Notes: generated from the sequence alone by a model not told the origin. A stretch of DNA of 64,000 nucleotides from Methylomonas sp. LW13 (GCF_016865255.1 NZ_CP033381.1:1550001-1614000), one strand, 5' to 3'; positions 1 to 10,244 are shown, counted from the stretch's first letter. Made by a program: numbers and translations.

Positions 1-552
1 TTCCAGTCTGTCGTTATGATCGGCTTTGACTTCGGCGATGGCGCGCATCAATGTGTACAGGGCTTCACGAGCGAAGGTGTCGCAGTCGAACGGAATCAGG
101 CATTTTTCGGCGGCGATTAACGCTGATAGGCTATAAAAATTTAAAATCGGCGGGGTGTCGATATAGATTTGCTCGAAGCCTTCCAGTTTTTCCAACGCTT
201 CTTTTAATTTGTAGATTTTATGCCGCGATTCCAACCGGCTTTGCAAACCTTCCAAATCGCTATGAGATGGCAATACGAAAAGGTTGGGGAAGGGGGTTTC
301 ATGAATCAGACCGTCCAAGCCTTCCTTCCCGCCGCCGAATAAGCCCAATCCCAGGCTGTCTTTGAAAAAATGGGCGATGGTCTTGTCGGAATCGGCGACT
401 TTATTGCCCAGCAAATACTGGGTGGAATTGCCTTGCACATCGAGATCGATCACCAGGGTTTTTTTACCCTCTACGGCGCTGATGGCTGCTAGGTTACAGG
501 TAATGGTAGATTTACCCACGCCGCCTTTCTGATTGAAGATCACCCTGCGCAT
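1..552 (-). CDS. ParA/Soj-family ATPase, C-terminus cut by window edge
   Basis: The reading frame starts at 552 and runs off the left edge, so about 184 residues are visible and the C-terminus is missing. The N-terminus carries the deviant Walker A motif KGGVGKST at residues 9-16, followed by a VIDLDVQGNST motif typical of ParA/Soj/MinD-type ATPases. A later IDTPP segment matches Walker B (A' motif). Members of this family use ATP-dependent dimerisation on DNA or membrane to segregate DNA or position cell machinery. No parB partner is visible in the window, so the cargo is unknown and this may be an orphan ParA. The family assignment is firm; the specific role is not. Confidence 0.85.
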   Translation of the reverse strand, partial: MRRVIFNQKGGVGKSTITCNLAAISAVEGKKTLVIDLDVQGNSTQYLLGNKVADSDKTIAHFFKDSLGLGLFGGGKEGLDGLIHETPFPNLFVLPSHSDLEGLQSRLESRHKIYKLKEALEKLEGFEQIYIDTPPILNFYSLSALIAAEKCLIPFDCDTFAREALYTLMRAIAEVKADHNDRLE

Positions 553-610
553 AATCGCCCTCGATTGCTAAAAAATAAAAGCCCGCATTATAAGGTTAAA
601 GCCTGCAATA

Positions 611-1099
611 TCAAACGCGCGAGAAACTGCCGCCCTTGCATTCCGGGCAGGCCGGTATCACGCTGGTGGATTTGAAGGCGATTTGTTTACCGCAGGCATC
701 GCAGACAAAAGTGCCGGGGCCGGCTACCTCACCGCTTTTATAAGGATGATAGAGCTTGGCTTCCATCTCCAACGCGGCCAGCTTGACCTTGGTTTTGTCG
801 GCGATGTCCATGAAGGCATCCAGGGCAAAGTTTTCGATCAAATCGATGTCAAACTTCAACCATTCGGACAACGAATTGCTGTCGTTTTGTTGCGACGGCG
901 CGGTGGCGACGTGTTCTACATCGCGCATCACATAGTCGGCGATTTTATTGATTTCTTCTTGCGTGTGGCCGCCCAGCGCGCTGGTTTTTTCCTTGGCTAT
1001 TTCCAATGCGTCGGCGACGGTGTGTAAGGTATCGTCCAGGGCTTCGTAAAGATGGCCCATCAGATCGTCATACGCTTTGATCAGTTTGTTTTCGCCCAT
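611..1099 (-). CDS. DUF1451-like zinc-ribbon protein
   Basis: This encodes 162 residues. A helical N-terminal part is followed by a C-terminal zinc ribbon with CDACG and CPECKG pairs. Length and layout resemble the DUF1451 (YbeL-like) family, whose function is poorly known. The frame is open further upstream, but AGGAG sits just before the ATG at 1099, so that start is chosen over the one at 1129. It lies upstream of and divergent from leuS, and about 60 bp past the parA start in the same direction, so the two may be cotranscribed. The metal ligands are visible; the function is not predictable from the sequence. Confidence 0.75.
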   Translation of the reverse strand: MGENKLIKAYDDLMGHLYEALDDTLHTVADALEIAKEKTSALGGHTQEEINKIADYVMRDVEHVATAPSQQNDSNSLSEWLKFDIDLIENFALDAFMDIADKTKVKLAALEMEAKLYHPYKSGEVAGPGTFVCDACGKQIAFKSTSVIPACPECKGGSFSRV

Positions 1100-1190
1100 G
1101 GCTGCTCCTTGTGTTGTTTTAATTTTCACGCTTTAGCTTTAAGCGTCTCTAAGGTATTCTAGCGCCTTTTTACAGCAAAAGACGAATAGG

Positions 1191-3779
1191 ATGGAAGAGC
1201 ATTACAAGCCGTCGGAAATAGAGCAAAAAGTACAGGCCGACTGGGAAAAATCCGGAGTGTTTACCGCTTCTGAAGACACCGGCAAAGAAAAATACTATTG
1301 CCTGTCGATGTTTCCTTATCCCAGCGGCAAGCTGCACATGGGCCACGTCCGCAACTACACTATTGGCGACGTGATCAGCCGTTTTCAAAGGATGCAGGGC
1401 AAGCATGTGTTGCAACCGATGGGGTGGGACGCCTTTGGTTTGCCGGCCGAGAATGCGGCTATGCAAAACAAGGTGCACCCGGCCGACTGGACCTATTCGA
1501 ATATCGATTACATGCGTGACCAGTTGAAACGTCTGGGTTTTGGTTACGACTGGAGCCGCGAACTGGCGACCTGCGATCCGAGTTATTACCGTTGGGAGCA
1601 ATGGTTTTTCATCCGCTTGCTGGAAAAAGGTCTGGTTTATAAAAAAACCGCGCCAGTCAATTGGTGTCCGCACGACCAAACCGTGCTGGCCAACGAACAA
1701 GTCATCGACGGTTGCTGCTGGCGTTGCGATACGCAGGTCGAGAAAAAAGAAATTTCGCAGTGGTTTTTAAAAATCACCGCTTATGCCGACGAGTTGCTGA
1801 CCTCGCTGGACAAACTTCCCGGTTGGCCGGAACAGGTCCGTACCATGCAAGCCAACTGGATCGGCCGTTCCGAAGGCGTGGAAATGGACTTTGCGGTCGA
1901 TGGTTTTGAAGCGCCGATCCGTATCTATACCACCCGCCCCGACACCGTGATGGGCGTGACTTACGTCGCCGTCGCCGCCGAACATCCCTTGGCCTTGAAA
2001 GCCGCCCAAGCCAATGCCGACATCGCCGCCTTCATAGAATCCTGCAAGCAGATGGAAACCTCCGAAGCGGCGATGGAAACCATGGAAAAGCGCGGTATCG
2101 CTTCCGGTTTTCACGCCATTCATCCTTTGACCGGCGAATCCGTACCGGTATGGATCGCCAACTTCGTGTTGATGAATTACGGCACTGGCGCGGTCATGTC
2201 CGTGCCTGCACACGATCAGCGCGATTACGAATTCGCTAAGAGATATGGTATTGCCATCAAGGAAGTGATTGCCGCTGCGGATGGCTCTGACGACAGCGTT
2301 GCCGAAAAAGCCTTTACCGATAAAGGTGTGTTGAAAAACTCCGGAGAATTCGATGGCTTGAATTTTAAACAAGCCTTCGACGCCATCGCCACCAAACTCG
2401 CCGGTATCGGCAAGGGCGAACGCAAAACCAATTTCAGATTGCGCGACTGGGGTGTCTCCCGCCAGCGTTACTGGGGTGCGCCGATACCGGTGATTTATTG
2501 CGGCGACTGCGGCACCGTCCCCGTTCCGGACGAGCAATTGCCGGTGACCTTACCGCGCGACGTGGTGTTGGACGGTTCGCAATCGCCCTTGGCCGCGCAT
2601 CCTACTTTTCCGCATACCGATTGCCCGAAATGCGGCAAACCGGCCCGCCGCGAGACCGATACCTTCGATACCTTCATGGAGTCGTCCTGGTATTTCGCGC
2701 GTTATGCCAGCCAGGATTGCGATAGCGCGATGCTGGACCAACGCGCCAATTACTGGTTGCCGGTCGATCATTACATCGGCGGTATCGAGCATGCGATTTT
2801 GCACTTATTGTATGCGCGTTTTTTCACCAAATTGTTGCGCGACGAAGGTTTGGTGGTGTGCGACGAGCCGTTCAAAAACTTGCTGACGCAAGGCATGGTG
2901 ATCGCCGAAACCTTCTATCAAATCGACGATCACGGCCACAAACGCTATTTCAATCTGACCCAAATCGATGTCGAACGTGACGCCAAGGGCAAGATCATCG
3001 GTGCCAAGTTACTCGAAGATGGATCACCGGTCACGGTGGGCGCGGTCGAAAAAATGTCGAAGTCGAAAAACAACGGTGTCGATCCGCAGGTGTTGATCGA
3101 CAAATACGGCGCGGACACGGTGCGTCTCTACACCATGTTCACTTCGCCGCCCGACCAGTCGTTGGAATGGAATGACGCCGGTGTGGAAGGTGCATTCCGC
3201 TTCCTGAAACGTTTGTGGCGGCAAGTCTATTTGCATGTCGAAGCCGGATTGCCTCAGCAAGCGCTGGACAAGGCGGCCTTGAGCGATGATCAAAAAGTGT
3301 TGCGCCGCCAGTTGCATCAGGCGTTGCAAAAAGTCACCGACGATATGGCCCGTCGCCATACCTTTAATACCGCGATTGCGGCCAACATGGAGCTGGTCAA
3401 CGCGCTGAATAAATTTGAAGACGATAGTGCCAATGGCAGGGCAATCCGTCAGGAAGTGCTGGAAGCCATCGTCTTGATGCTGGCGCCCATTATTCCGCAT
3501 GCGGCTCAAGCATTGTGGAATCAGTTGGGGCATAACGATGACATCGTGCTTGCCGCTTGGCCACTGATCGACGAATCCGCATTGCAACAGGACGCCATCG
3601 AAATGGTCGTGCAAGTGAACGGTAAGCTGCGCGGTAAATTATCCGTTGCGGCAACGGCGTCCAAGGAGCAAGTCGAAGCCTTGGCCCTGGCCGACGACAA
3701 TGTGCAGCGTTATCTGGAAGGTAAACCGGTGAAAAAGCTGATTGTGGTGCCGCAGAAACTGGTGAATATCGTTGTTTAA
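1191..3779 (+). CDS. leuS: Leucyl-tRNA synthetase
   Basis: This cytoplasmic class I aminoacyl-tRNA synthetase charges tRNA-Leu with leucine. It has 862 residues, the normal bacterial length. The HIGH signature appears as HMGH at residues 49-52 and KMSKS near 621-625. The CP1 editing domain shows the TTRPDT motif near residue 247, which hydrolyses mischarged tRNA. The C-terminal anticodon-binding and tail regions are intact. It is followed directly by lptE and holA, the usual gammaproteobacterial order leuS-lptE-holA. The Shine-Dalgarno is weak (AATAGG). The identification is essentially certain. Confidence 0.98.
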   Translation: MEEHYKPSEIEQKVQADWEKSGVFTASEDTGKEKYYCLSMFPYPSGKLHMGHVRNYTIGDVISRFQRMQGKHVLQPMGWDAFGLPAENAAMQNKVHPADWTYSNIDYMRDQLKRLGFGYDWSRELATCDPSYYRWEQWFFIRLLEKGLVYKKTAPVNWCPHDQTVLANEQVIDGCCWRCDTQVEKKEISQWFLKITAYADELLTSLDKLPGWPEQVRTMQANWIGRSEGVEMDFAVDGFEAPIRIYTTRPDTVMGVTYVAVAAEHPLALKAAQANADIAAFIESCKQMETSEAAMETMEKRGIASGFHAIHPLTGESVPVWIANFVLMNYGTGAVMSVPAHDQRDYEFAKRYGIAIKEVIAAADGSDDSVAEKAFTDKGVLKNSGEFDGLNFKQAFDAIATKLAGIGKGERKTNFRLRDWGVSRQRYWGAPIPVIYCGDCGTVPVPDEQLPVTLPRDVVLDGSQSPLAAHPTFPHTDCPKCGKPARRETDTFDTFMESSWYFARYASQDCDSAMLDQRANYWLPVDHYIGGIEHAILHLLYARFFTKLLRDEGLVVCDEPFKNLLTQGMVIAETFYQIDDHGHKRYFNLTQIDVERDAKGKIIGAKLLEDGSPVTVGAVEKMSKSKNNGVDPQVLIDKYGADTVRLYTMFTSPPDQSLEWNDAGVEGAFRFLKRLWRQVYLHVEAGLPQQALDKAALSDDQKVLRRQLHQALQKVTDDMARRHTFNTAIAANMELVNALNKFEDDSANGRAIRQEVLEAIVLMLAPIIPHAAQALWNQLGHNDDIVLAAWPLIDESALQQDAIEMVVQVNGKLRGKLSVAATASKEQVEALALADDNVQRYLEGKPVKKLIVVPQKLVNIVV

Positions 3780-3801
3780 ACGCTGGGTTTTCGAGAAGCA
3801 A

Positions 3802-4305
3802 ATGATAAATCACTTGAGCCGAATGGTTTTGTTTGGAACTTTGGCGCTGCTGCTTGGCTGCGGATATCATCTGCGCGGTTCGATAGAGATGCCGGAAGTG
3901 CTGAAAAACATGTATGTGTTTGGTGCTTCCGTGCCTTTACAAGGCGAACTGCAAGCCATCATGAAAGCCTCGAAAGGCAAAATAGTGGGTTCTCCCAATG
4001 ATGCCGGCGTGGTGGTCAAGGTGCTTAGGGAAGACATGCGTAACCGGGTACTGACCATCGGTTCAACCGGTAAGTCCAGTGAGTCCGAGCTGGAATATTA
4101 TCTGCGCTTTCAGTTTTTCGACAGCAAGGAAAATGCGCTGATGGACGAGCAAGTGATCGAAATTTCCCGGGAGTTTTTCAACGACCAAACGGCGGTACTG
4201 GCGAAAGGCAACGAAGAACAATTGATTCGCAACGAAATCTATAAACAAGTGGCGCGGATGATATTGGCCAGAGCCAGGATCGCCGTCGATACGCAGAAAA
4301 AATAG
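3802..4305 (+). CDS. lptE: LPS-assembly lipoprotein LptE
   Basis: LptE is the outer-membrane lipoprotein that plugs the LptD barrel and helps insert lipopolysaccharide into the outer leaflet. The 167-residue product has a short hydrophobic signal ending in the lipobox LLLGC, with the acylated cysteine at residue 20, followed by GYHLRG, a hallmark of the LptE N-terminus. The frame is open back to 3772, overlapping leuS, but the start at 3802 gives a proper lipoprotein signal and follows GAGAAG. It sits between leuS and holA, the conserved location for lptE. Confidence comes from context plus lipobox. Confidence 0.92.
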   Translation: MINHLSRMVLFGTLALLLGCGYHLRGSIEMPEVLKNMYVFGASVPLQGELQAIMKASKGKIVGSPNDAGVVVKVLREDMRNRVLTIGSTGKSSESELEYYLRFQFFDSKENALMDEQVIEISREFFNDQTAVLAKGNEEQLIRNEIYKQVARMILARARIAVDTQKK

Positions 4306-4307
4306 CT

Positions 4308-5321
4308 ATGCGTCTGAAGCTTGACCAGTTAACCGGCGCCTTGCAGAAAGAGCTGGCACCGGTTTATCTGGTGAGCGGTGACGAGCCTCTACAACTTGGC
4401 GAAGCGGCGGACGACATTCGGCGTGCGGCTCGTACTGCAGGTTATCTCACCCGCGAAGTGATTGCCATCGATACCGGTAACGAGTGGCCGCAATTGACGC
4501 TCGAAGCCGAATCCCTTTCCATCTTTTCCGACAAAAAACTCATCGATTTACGCTTGCCTTCCGGCAAGCCTGGGTTAGAAGGCGGCAAAGCCCTAAGCGC
4601 GTATTGTCAGCGTCCCCCCGAAGATACCGTTTTGCTGATCACCGCCGGCAAGCTGGATAGCGCGGCGCAGAAGTCGCAATGGTTTCAGACCTTGGATAAA
4701 ATTGCGATCACCGTGCAGGTCTGGCCATTACAAGGGCCGGAGTTGTTGCAATGGTTGCAGCGCCGCGCGGAGCGGAAGGGCATGCATCTTGACGCGGAGG
4801 CGTTGAAAAGCCTGGCCGTGCGAGTCGAAGGCAACTTGCTGGCCGCGGCTCAGGAGCTTGAAAAACTATATATCTTGCACGGGGCTAACCGTATCAACAA
4901 AGCCATGGTTGAGGGCGATGTGGCTGACAGCGCTAGGTTCGACGTGTTTAAGTTGATGGATGCTTTGTTGTCGGGCAAGGTGAATCGATCCGTTAAAATT
5001 CTTGCCGGGCTCAAAGCGGAAGGCGTCGCAGCGCCGGTGGTGTTGTGGGCTATCAGCCGCGAAGCCCGAACCCTGGTCAGTATCAAGACTGAATTGAAAC
5101 GCGGTGGTAACCCGGACGTTCTCTACAAAAAATATCAGATATGGGACAAGCGCAAGCAGTTGGTGCATGAGGCCTTGCAGAGGTTGAAGACCAAGGAGCT
5201 ACAGGGTGTTTTGCAAGCCAGCGCCAATGTGGATTGCCAAATCAAAGGCCAGATTAACGGCGACGAATGGGAGGGCTTGTTTAGGATTTGTTTGTTGTTT
5301 TCGAAAGGATTACAGCTTTAG
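4308..5321 (+). CDS. holA: DNA polymerase III subunit delta
   Basis: HolA is the delta subunit of the clamp-loader complex and opens the beta sliding clamp. The 337-residue protein has the family's N-terminal pattern (APVYLVSGDEPLQ), a central AAA+-like region without a functional Walker A, and the C-terminal helical collar domain. It starts two bases after the lptE stop codon, so leuS-lptE-holA form one tight transcription unit. Length and neighbours are as expected. Confidence 0.95.
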   Translation: MRLKLDQLTGALQKELAPVYLVSGDEPLQLGEAADDIRRAARTAGYLTREVIAIDTGNEWPQLTLEAESLSIFSDKKLIDLRLPSGKPGLEGGKALSAYCQRPPEDTVLLITAGKLDSAAQKSQWFQTLDKIAITVQVWPLQGPELLQWLQRRAERKGMHLDAEALKSLAVRVEGNLLAAAQELEKLYILHGANRINKAMVEGDVADSARFDVFKLMDALLSGKVNRSVKILAGLKAEGVAAPVVLWAISREARTLVSIKTELKRGGNPDVLYKKYQIWDKRKQLVHEALQRLKTKELQGVLQASANVDCQIKGQINGDEWEGLFRICLLFSKGLQL

Positions 5322-5336
5322 AAGCCGGTCCAGAAT

Positions 5337-5380
5337 GACTTCGTCGCCCCAGCCGCTATCATGGCTTGGGCGACGAAGTC
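5337..5380. terminator. Hairpin between convergent holA and PEP-CTERM gene
   Basis: Two 18-base arms (5337-5354 and 5363-5380) are complementary except for one position and enclose an 8-base loop. The hairpin lies between the 3' ends of two convergent genes. No clean T-tract follows on either strand, so it may be an imperfect bidirectional terminator or mRNA-stabilising structure. Confidence 0.6.
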
Positions 5381-5401
5381 GAAATGCTTTAGATTTAGAG
5401 C

Positions 5402-6214
5402 TTAAGCAGCGAAATTTTTACGTTTGCCGGCAGTCATTAAGCCGATCACACCAGTGGCAAATAGCCACGCAGCAGCAGGTACCGGTACGGATGTCAATTG
5501 GATAGAGCCATCTACAGCAGCAAGTACTCCAGTGTTTGTGTTTTGGCCCAAAACGCTATTAATTCCCGACAGTAAAGATGAATTGTTCAAGTTTATCGAA
5601 AAAACTGAATGCCCGCCGGTTATGCCTGGGGCGTAGACGTTGGAGTCGTAACTACCAAAAATACCGGAAAAATTTAAATCCAACTGCTCGGCGCCTATGC
5701 CTGCTGGCGATATGACCCCGGAACCGCCGGTTACGGTACCGGATAAAATGGCAGCACCGTTGTTGAAGCCGCTATCGCCCGTAAAGCTGTAATCGGGTGT
5801 CGTGTCAAAATACAGGTTGACAGCTCCGCCAGTGAAGCTGAAGGACTGGAAACCGGAGAAATTACTGTAGGTGCCATTTAGGGTTGCAGCCACAGTCAAT
5901 TCAAAACCCGAGCCCGCGCCTGAGATATTCAACTCCGGAACGTTGATGCCGGCGTTGTTCAGGAAGTGCCCATCCACCATAGTTTGGAAATAAGCAGTAA
6001 AGGTGGATGCGCTGGTAAATTGCACCAAGGTAACGCCTGAGCCGAAATCGTAAGTATCAAACGGACCTACTATCGCTTCGTCGCCAGTGGCACCAGGTGC
6101 GGCCGTATAATTTGCCGTTCCAGCCCATGTGCTAGCCATTGAAACAGGAGCCGCCATACTCAATCCCGCAGCTAGAAGCAGGGTCTGTTTTAATCGATTT
6201 GTGAAAATATTCAT
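5402..6214 (-). CDS. PEP-CTERM sorting-domain protein
   Basis: This is a 270-residue exported protein. An N-terminal signal peptide ends near SMAS. The middle is low in charge and rich in Gly, Ser, Thr and Asn, suggesting a beta-rich extracellular domain. The C-terminus has the tripartite PEP-CTERM signal: VPVPAAAW, a hydrophobic stretch (LFATGVIGLM) and a basic tail (GKRK). Such proteins are processed by exosortase and usually linked to exopolysaccharide or biofilm. No exosortase is present in the window. GAGGTGG lies upstream of the ATG at a suitable distance. The substrate or exact role cannot be told. Confidence 0.85.
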   Translation of the reverse strand: MNIFTNRLKQTLLLAAGLSMAAPVSMASTWAGTANYTAAPGATGDEAIVGPFDTYDFGSGVTLVQFTSASTFTAYFQTMVDGHFLNNAGINVPELNISGAGSGFELTVAATLNGTYSNFSGFQSFSFTGGAVNLYFDTTPDYSFTGDSGFNNGAAILSGTVTGGSGVISPAGIGAEQLDLNFSGIFGSYDSNVYAPGITGGHSVFSINLNNSSLLSGINSVLGQNTNTGVLAAVDGSIQLTSVPVPAAAWLFATGVIGLMTAGKRKNFAA

Positions 6215-6402
6215 GTTTGTACCACCTCAAAAAATAAAAAACACCTTCCCCCGGGAAAAGTATATACCTGTTTTTGGTAGTCAATTCAAATAACGATTCT
6301 ATTACAGGGAGGGGCTCAGCGAATGATTTTAGAATCCCTCACAATAAGCCCGGATCATTTTTTTCATGCAAAGTAAAACCCTTATCCCACAGGAAACCCT
6401 CA

Positions 6403-7353
6403 ATGCCTGCTTGGTACGCAGATAATTCCCAATCGATAGGCAGGACACCTTTAGTACGGATCAATCATATTAGCCAAGGATTGAACGCGACCTTGCTGGT
6501 GAAAATTGAAGGCCGTAATCCGTCTTATTCGGTGAAATGCCGGGTCGGTGCGGCGATGGTCTGGGCTGCGGAGCGTCAAGGCCTATTAACGCCGGGCAAG
6601 ACTTTATTGGAAGCCACCAGCGGTAATTCCGGTATTGCGTTGGCTGCGGTGGCCGCCGCGCGTGGCATCCCTATCACATTGACGATGCCGGACAACATGA
6701 GCCAGGAGCGCCGCACGTTGTTGTTGGCGTATGGCGCGAACCTGCGGTTGACCGATGGTGCGCTCGGCATGCGCGCGGCGGTGGAGCAGGCGGAGGCGAT
6801 TGCCGCGGCCGACCCTGAGTATTATCTATTGCTTGAACAGTTTAAAAACCCGGCCAATCCGGCGATACACGAACAAACCACCGGCCCGGAAATTTGGCGC
6901 GATAGCGGCGGTCAGGTCGATATTTTCGTAGCCGGCGTCGGCACCGGCGGCACGATTACCGGTGTGTCGCGTTATCTCAAAAAGCATTGTGGCAGACCGG
7001 TACTCAGTGTCGCAGTCGAGCCGGCTGGCAGCCCTGTATTAAGCCAGACTCGCGCCGGGCTGCCTTTGCAAGCCGCGCCGCATGGTATTCAAGGCATAGG
7101 TGCCGGCTTTGTGCCGCAGAATTTGGATTTGTCGTTGATTGACTTGATCGAGCCGGTAGAAGACGCTGAAGCCATCGCCTATACGCGGCGCCTCGCCAAG
7201 GAGGAAGGGATTATGGCCGGTATTTCGAGCGGTGCGGCGCTTGCGGTTGCTGTGCGGCTGGCCAAGCGTTCGGAACACGCAGGTAAAATCATCGTCGCCG
7301 TGTTGCCGGATTCCGGTGAGCGCTATTTGAGCTCGCCGTTGTTTGGTGAATAA
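6403..7353 (+). CDS. cysK: Cysteine synthase A (O-acetylserine sulfhydrylase)
   Basis: This PLP-dependent cytoplasmic enzyme makes cysteine from O-acetylserine and sulfide. The 316-residue protein contains the PLP-lysine motif NPSYSVKCR (Lys45), the substrate loop TSGNSG and the phosphate-binding GTGGTITG loop. The NPSxSVKCR wording resembles CysK more than CysM. The frame is open to 6274, but AGGA precedes the ATG at 6403 and the encoded N-terminus then matches family length. It is followed by two YeeE/YedE membrane proteins, suggesting a sulfur-assimilation neighbourhood. Confidence 0.92.
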   Translation: MPAWYADNSQSIGRTPLVRINHISQGLNATLLVKIEGRNPSYSVKCRVGAAMVWAAERQGLLTPGKTLLEATSGNSGIALAAVAAARGIPITLTMPDNMSQERRTLLLAYGANLRLTDGALGMRAAVEQAEAIAAADPEYYLLLEQFKNPANPAIHEQTTGPEIWRDSGGQVDIFVAGVGTGGTITGVSRYLKKHCGRPVLSVAVEPAGSPVLSQTRAGLPLQAAPHGIQGIGAGFVPQNLDLSLIDLIEPVEDAEAIAYTRRLAKEEGIMAGISSGAALAVAVRLAKRSEHAGKIIVAVLPDSGERYLSSPLFGE

Positions 7354-7493
7354 CGAGAGCCCGCTGTCTATGCGAATAAGAGGGGCGCTAAGAGTGGCCA
7401 GATTGGCCAACTTAAATCGGGCGTTAAAGCTAGTAAATCTGGTTTGGTGTTGCGGTTTCTGCTTCAATAGCCCATTTTTGGCAAGAATGACGC

Positions 7494-7910
7494 ATGAACT
7501 ATTTGACGATTTTATCCGCGCTGGCCGGGGGAGCCATGATTGGGCTGGCCGCCGCTTTGCTGTTGTTTACCCATAAGCATACCGCCGGGATTTCCGGCAT
7601 CGCGGCGGGCATGCTACCGCCTTGGAACGAGAGCAGTGTCTGGCGTGGCTGGTTTCTGGCCGGACTGCTGGCGAGTGGGCCTCTTTATCGCTTAAGCGGT
7701 GCAGACATTACGTTGGATTTGGCAGCCTCGCCTGGTTTGCTGGCAATTGCCGGCCTGCTGGTGGGTTACGGCACCCGGCTAGGTGGCGGCTGCACTAGTG
7801 GGCACGGCGTTTGCGGTATCGCCCGCTTGTCCGTGCGATCCATCGTCGCGACGCTAACCTTCATGCTGACTGCCGGGATTACGGTGTTTATTGTTCGGCA
7901 CCTGTTCTAA
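7494..7910 (+). CDS. YeeE/YedE-family membrane protein, first half
   Basis: This encodes a 138-residue inner-membrane protein with about four hydrophobic segments. It bears the family signature [13 protein letters not shown] around residues 97-109, whose cysteine is implicated in sulfur transfer in thiosulfate-transporting YeeE. Full-length YeeE/YedE proteins contain two such halves; here the halves are separate genes, this one and 7925-8341. Following cysK, the pair could import a sulfur compound such as thiosulfate or sulfane sulfur; this is inference from family and context. Confidence 0.85.
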   Translation: MNYLTILSALAGGAMIGLAAALLLFTHKHTAGISGIAAGMLPPWNESSVWRGWFLAGLLASGPLYRLSGADITLDLAASPGLLAIAGLLVGYGTRLGGGCTSGHGVCGIARLSVRSIVATLTFMLTAGITVFIVRHLF

Positions 7911-7924
7911 ACCGGAAACTCTCG

Positions 7925-8341
7925 ATGAAAAATACTGTTTATTTATTTGCCTACGGGCTGTTGTTTGGGCTGGGCTTGATCGTGGCTGGTATGAGCAACC
8001 CAGCCAAAGTATTGGCGTTTCTGGATGTGGCCGGGGCGTGGGACCCGAGCTTGGCCCTGGTCATGGCAAGTGCCTTATTGACGCTGGGGCTGGCGCGTTA
8101 TTTGATGCATCGCAATAACGACGCTGCGGATCGCGAGCAAGAACCTTCGGCTATTGTGCCGGCCGGGATTGATGCCAAACTGATTGCCGGAGCGGCGATA
8201 TTTGGTGTCGGTTGGGGCTTATCCGGCTTTTGTCCGGGGCCGGCTTTATTGGGATTGAGTGCGGGCGTGTTGGGTAATTATGCGTTTGTTGTGGCGATGT
8301 TTGCCGGGTTTTGGTTGTTTCGCTTGTTGCATCAACGCTAG
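7925..8341 (+). CDS. YeeE/YedE-family membrane protein, second half (DUF6691-like)
   Basis: This encodes a 138-residue membrane protein with about four hydrophobic segments and the second family motif, GLSGFCPGPALLG. It starts 14 bases after the first-half gene ends, so the two are cotranscribed and probably form a heteromer equivalent to one YeeE/YedE protein. The frame opens earlier, inside the first gene, but the ATG at 7925 gives the family N-terminus MKNTVYLFAYGLLFG. Role in sulfur-compound transport is inferred from the family. Confidence 0.85.
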   Translation: MKNTVYLFAYGLLFGLGLIVAGMSNPAKVLAFLDVAGAWDPSLALVMASALLTLGLARYLMHRNNDAADREQEPSAIVPAGIDAKLIAGAAIFGVGWGLSGFCPGPALLGLSAGVLGNYAFVVAMFAGFWLFRLLHQR

Positions 8342-8388
8342 GTAAGTGGCGGTCTGATGGGGGTATAAAGCGCTAGCGGAAGGGTAAA

Positions 8389-8790
8389 GTGGTAAATTTG
8401 ATGCGCTCGGTTTTGGCAAACAAAATACACTCCGCTTTTTGGTTTTACGCGGTCATGTTCCCGTTAAATGCTTTTGCGATTGATGGGTTTACGCAGGTGC
8501 GGGTGGCGATGGCAGGTTCCGACCTGCCCGGGGCGTTCTGCGAGGACTTTAAGCTTTCCACGCCGCAAGCCAAAAGCGTTTTGCGTAAAGCCAGCTCGAT
8601 AACATCGGCGGAATATCTGGAAAGCTATCCCTATCTACCTTGTTATGTGCAAGGAACCGCTAAATTTCACGGACGCCCCAGTAAATGGACGATCCTTGCC
8701 GGCGGTAATATTTCCGTCACCCAAGACGATGGGGTGGAATTTTATTTGGGGTGCAAATCCTGCGCGAAAAGTTTTGGCACAGGCCGTTAG
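8389..8790 (+). CDS. Hypothetical exported protein
   Basis: This encodes 133 residues (GTG start at 8389) or 129 if the ATG at 8401 is used. An N-terminal hydrophobic signal ends near AFA, so it is probably periplasmic. Four cysteines are present in the mature part, two of them in a CKSC pair near the C-terminus, suggesting disulfides or metal binding. I do not recognise a family. AAGGG lies shortly before the GTG. It follows the YeeE/YedE pair by under 50 bp and might be in the same transcript. Confidence 0.6.
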   Translation: MVNLMRSVLANKIHSAFWFYAVMFPLNAFAIDGFTQVRVAMAGSDLPGAFCEDFKLSTPQAKSVLRKASSITSAEYLESYPYLPCYVQGTAKFHGRPSKWTILAGGNISVTQDDGVEFYLGCKSCAKSFGTGR

Positions 8791-8824
8791 CACCTTCAGC
8801 AAACGGAGGTGTTTAATCGCTAGC

Positions 8825-10183
8825 CTAAGCCGACAATATGGATGCCAATTTCGCGTTAGCCGGGTCCACGGGCCAATCTGCGGCATCAACAGAATCCAAT
8901 GGCAAATTGCGGACTTCAGCCTGCCACTTGCGGATAAACTGGCCGTCCGGATCGTAAAGCCGGGTTTGTTTTTCCAGGTCAAAATGCCGCTGGCCGCGCG
9001 GATCAGCGCCCACCCCGGCTAGATATTGCCAATTTCCCCAATTGCTGGCCACATCGTAATCCAGCAACTGTTGTTCAAAATAAGCTGCGCCGAAACGCCA
9101 ATCCACCGCCAATTCATTGACCAAACAACTGGCGACGATTTGCCGGCCGCGATTGGACATATAACCTGTCGCGTTCAGTTGTTTCATGCAAGCGTTTACT
9201 AATGGATAAGGCGTGTAACCGTGACACCATTTTTGAAAACGTTCCGGATAAAAGCAGGTTAAAGGTTTGCGTGGTTTAATGCCGCGAAACGCAAACAGCC
9301 GCTTGCCGTGCTGGAGGGCGTACCATTGAAAATACTCTCGCCAGAGCAATTCAAAATACAGCCAATAGGTGGATTCATTGGCGCCATTCTCCTCTTCGTA
9401 ACGGCGCAAACTGGAATAGATTTTTCGTACCGACAGATTGCCATGGGCCAGCCAAGGCGAAAACTTGCTGGAGTTTTCCCAGCCGTCCAGTTCGTTACGC
9501 AAGTCTTTGTAACGGCTGGGGTAGCTGCTGCGAAAATACGCTTTAAGCTGTTTTTTACCGGCGGTCTCGCCGCCATGAAACGCCAACTCCGCATCGAGCG
9601 CTGAGATGGCCGGCAAATACACGGGAAAATTCAATAACCAATCCGATTTGGATTCAGGGCTGGGAGGCAGCGCATCGGGCGGCAGCAAAGGGTGATCGAC
9701 CCGCAAATGTTCGACGCTATCCTTGAATGGCGTGAAAGACTTCGGCAATTGGGTAAAAGGCAATTCGCGCAGATTGAACAAGGTTTGCGTATCCGATTCG
9801 ACAAAACGTAAGCCCGGCAAATGTTTTTGCAGTGCCAGCCATTGTTGCCGCTCCTGAAAACCAGCATGGCGGCTGCGATAAATCACCGATACGCCATGTT
9901 TGGCGACTAGCTCGCCGATGGCCGCAAGCGGTGTTTCGTAACAAACCAGCAGATGTTGTCCAACTTGCTGAAGATTTCTATCCAGATCCTGTAAGGCTTC
10001 TTTCAAAAATCGCCAACGCTGCTCCGACAAATTAGCCATCCCGTATGGGTTGGGCGCCAACCAGGCAGGGTCCAGACAATACACGCAAAGCAACTGATCT
10101 ACTACTGCGCTGGCTTGTTGCAGGTTGGCGTTATCATGCACCCGCAAATCATTACCAAACCAGTAAAGTCCAATTCTGCGCAT
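8825..10183 (-). CDS. Cryptochrome/photolyase family protein, CRY-DASH type
   Basis: This flavoprotein uses blue light for DNA repair or signalling. The 452-residue protein has the N-terminal photolyase domain (IGLYWFGNDLRVHDN) and the C-terminal FAD-binding domain. The segment DYDVASNWGNWQYLAGVGAD followed by RHFDLEKQ is characteristic of CRY-DASH proteins, which repair cyclobutane dimers in single-stranded or looped DNA. Intact FAD-pocket residues (SPWLAHGNLS, WREYFQW) are visible. It is a single gene on the minus strand. Confidence 0.92.
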   Translation of the reverse strand: MRRIGLYWFGNDLRVHDNANLQQASAVVDQLLCVYCLDPAWLAPNPYGMANLSEQRWRFLKEALQDLDRNLQQVGQHLLVCYETPLAAIGELVAKHGVSVIYRSRHAGFQERQQWLALQKHLPGLRFVESDTQTLFNLRELPFTQLPKSFTPFKDSVEHLRVDHPLLPPDALPPSPESKSDWLLNFPVYLPAISALDAELAFHGGETAGKKQLKAYFRSSYPSRYKDLRNELDGWENSSKFSPWLAHGNLSVRKIYSSLRRYEEENGANESTYWLYFELLWREYFQWYALQHGKRLFAFRGIKPRKPLTCFYPERFQKWCHGYTPYPLVNACMKQLNATGYMSNRGRQIVASCLVNELAVDWRFGAAYFEQQLLDYDVASNWGNWQYLAGVGADPRGQRHFDLEKQTRLYDPDGQFIRKWQAEVRNLPLDSVDAADWPVDPANAKLASILSA

Positions 10184-10198
10184 TGCCGTCTCGTCCTG

Positions 10199-10224
10199 AT
10201 AAAAAATGCCGGCATGCCGCCGGC
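10199..10224 (-). terminator. Rho-independent terminator of glutathione peroxidase gene
   Basis: On the minus strand a GC-rich hairpin (GCCGGC arms, 10208-10224) is followed by a run of T (complement of 10199-10207). It lies just downstream of the peroxidase stop codon at 10245 and 16 bp before the photolyase start, separating the two genes. Confidence 0.75.
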
Positions 10225-10244
10225 GAGAGCTGAGGTTTACAACC

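Noticed and set aside
1767..2537. 256-residue frame antisense to leuS
   Set aside because: Shadow of an unmistakable leucyl-tRNA synthetase; no independent start signal.
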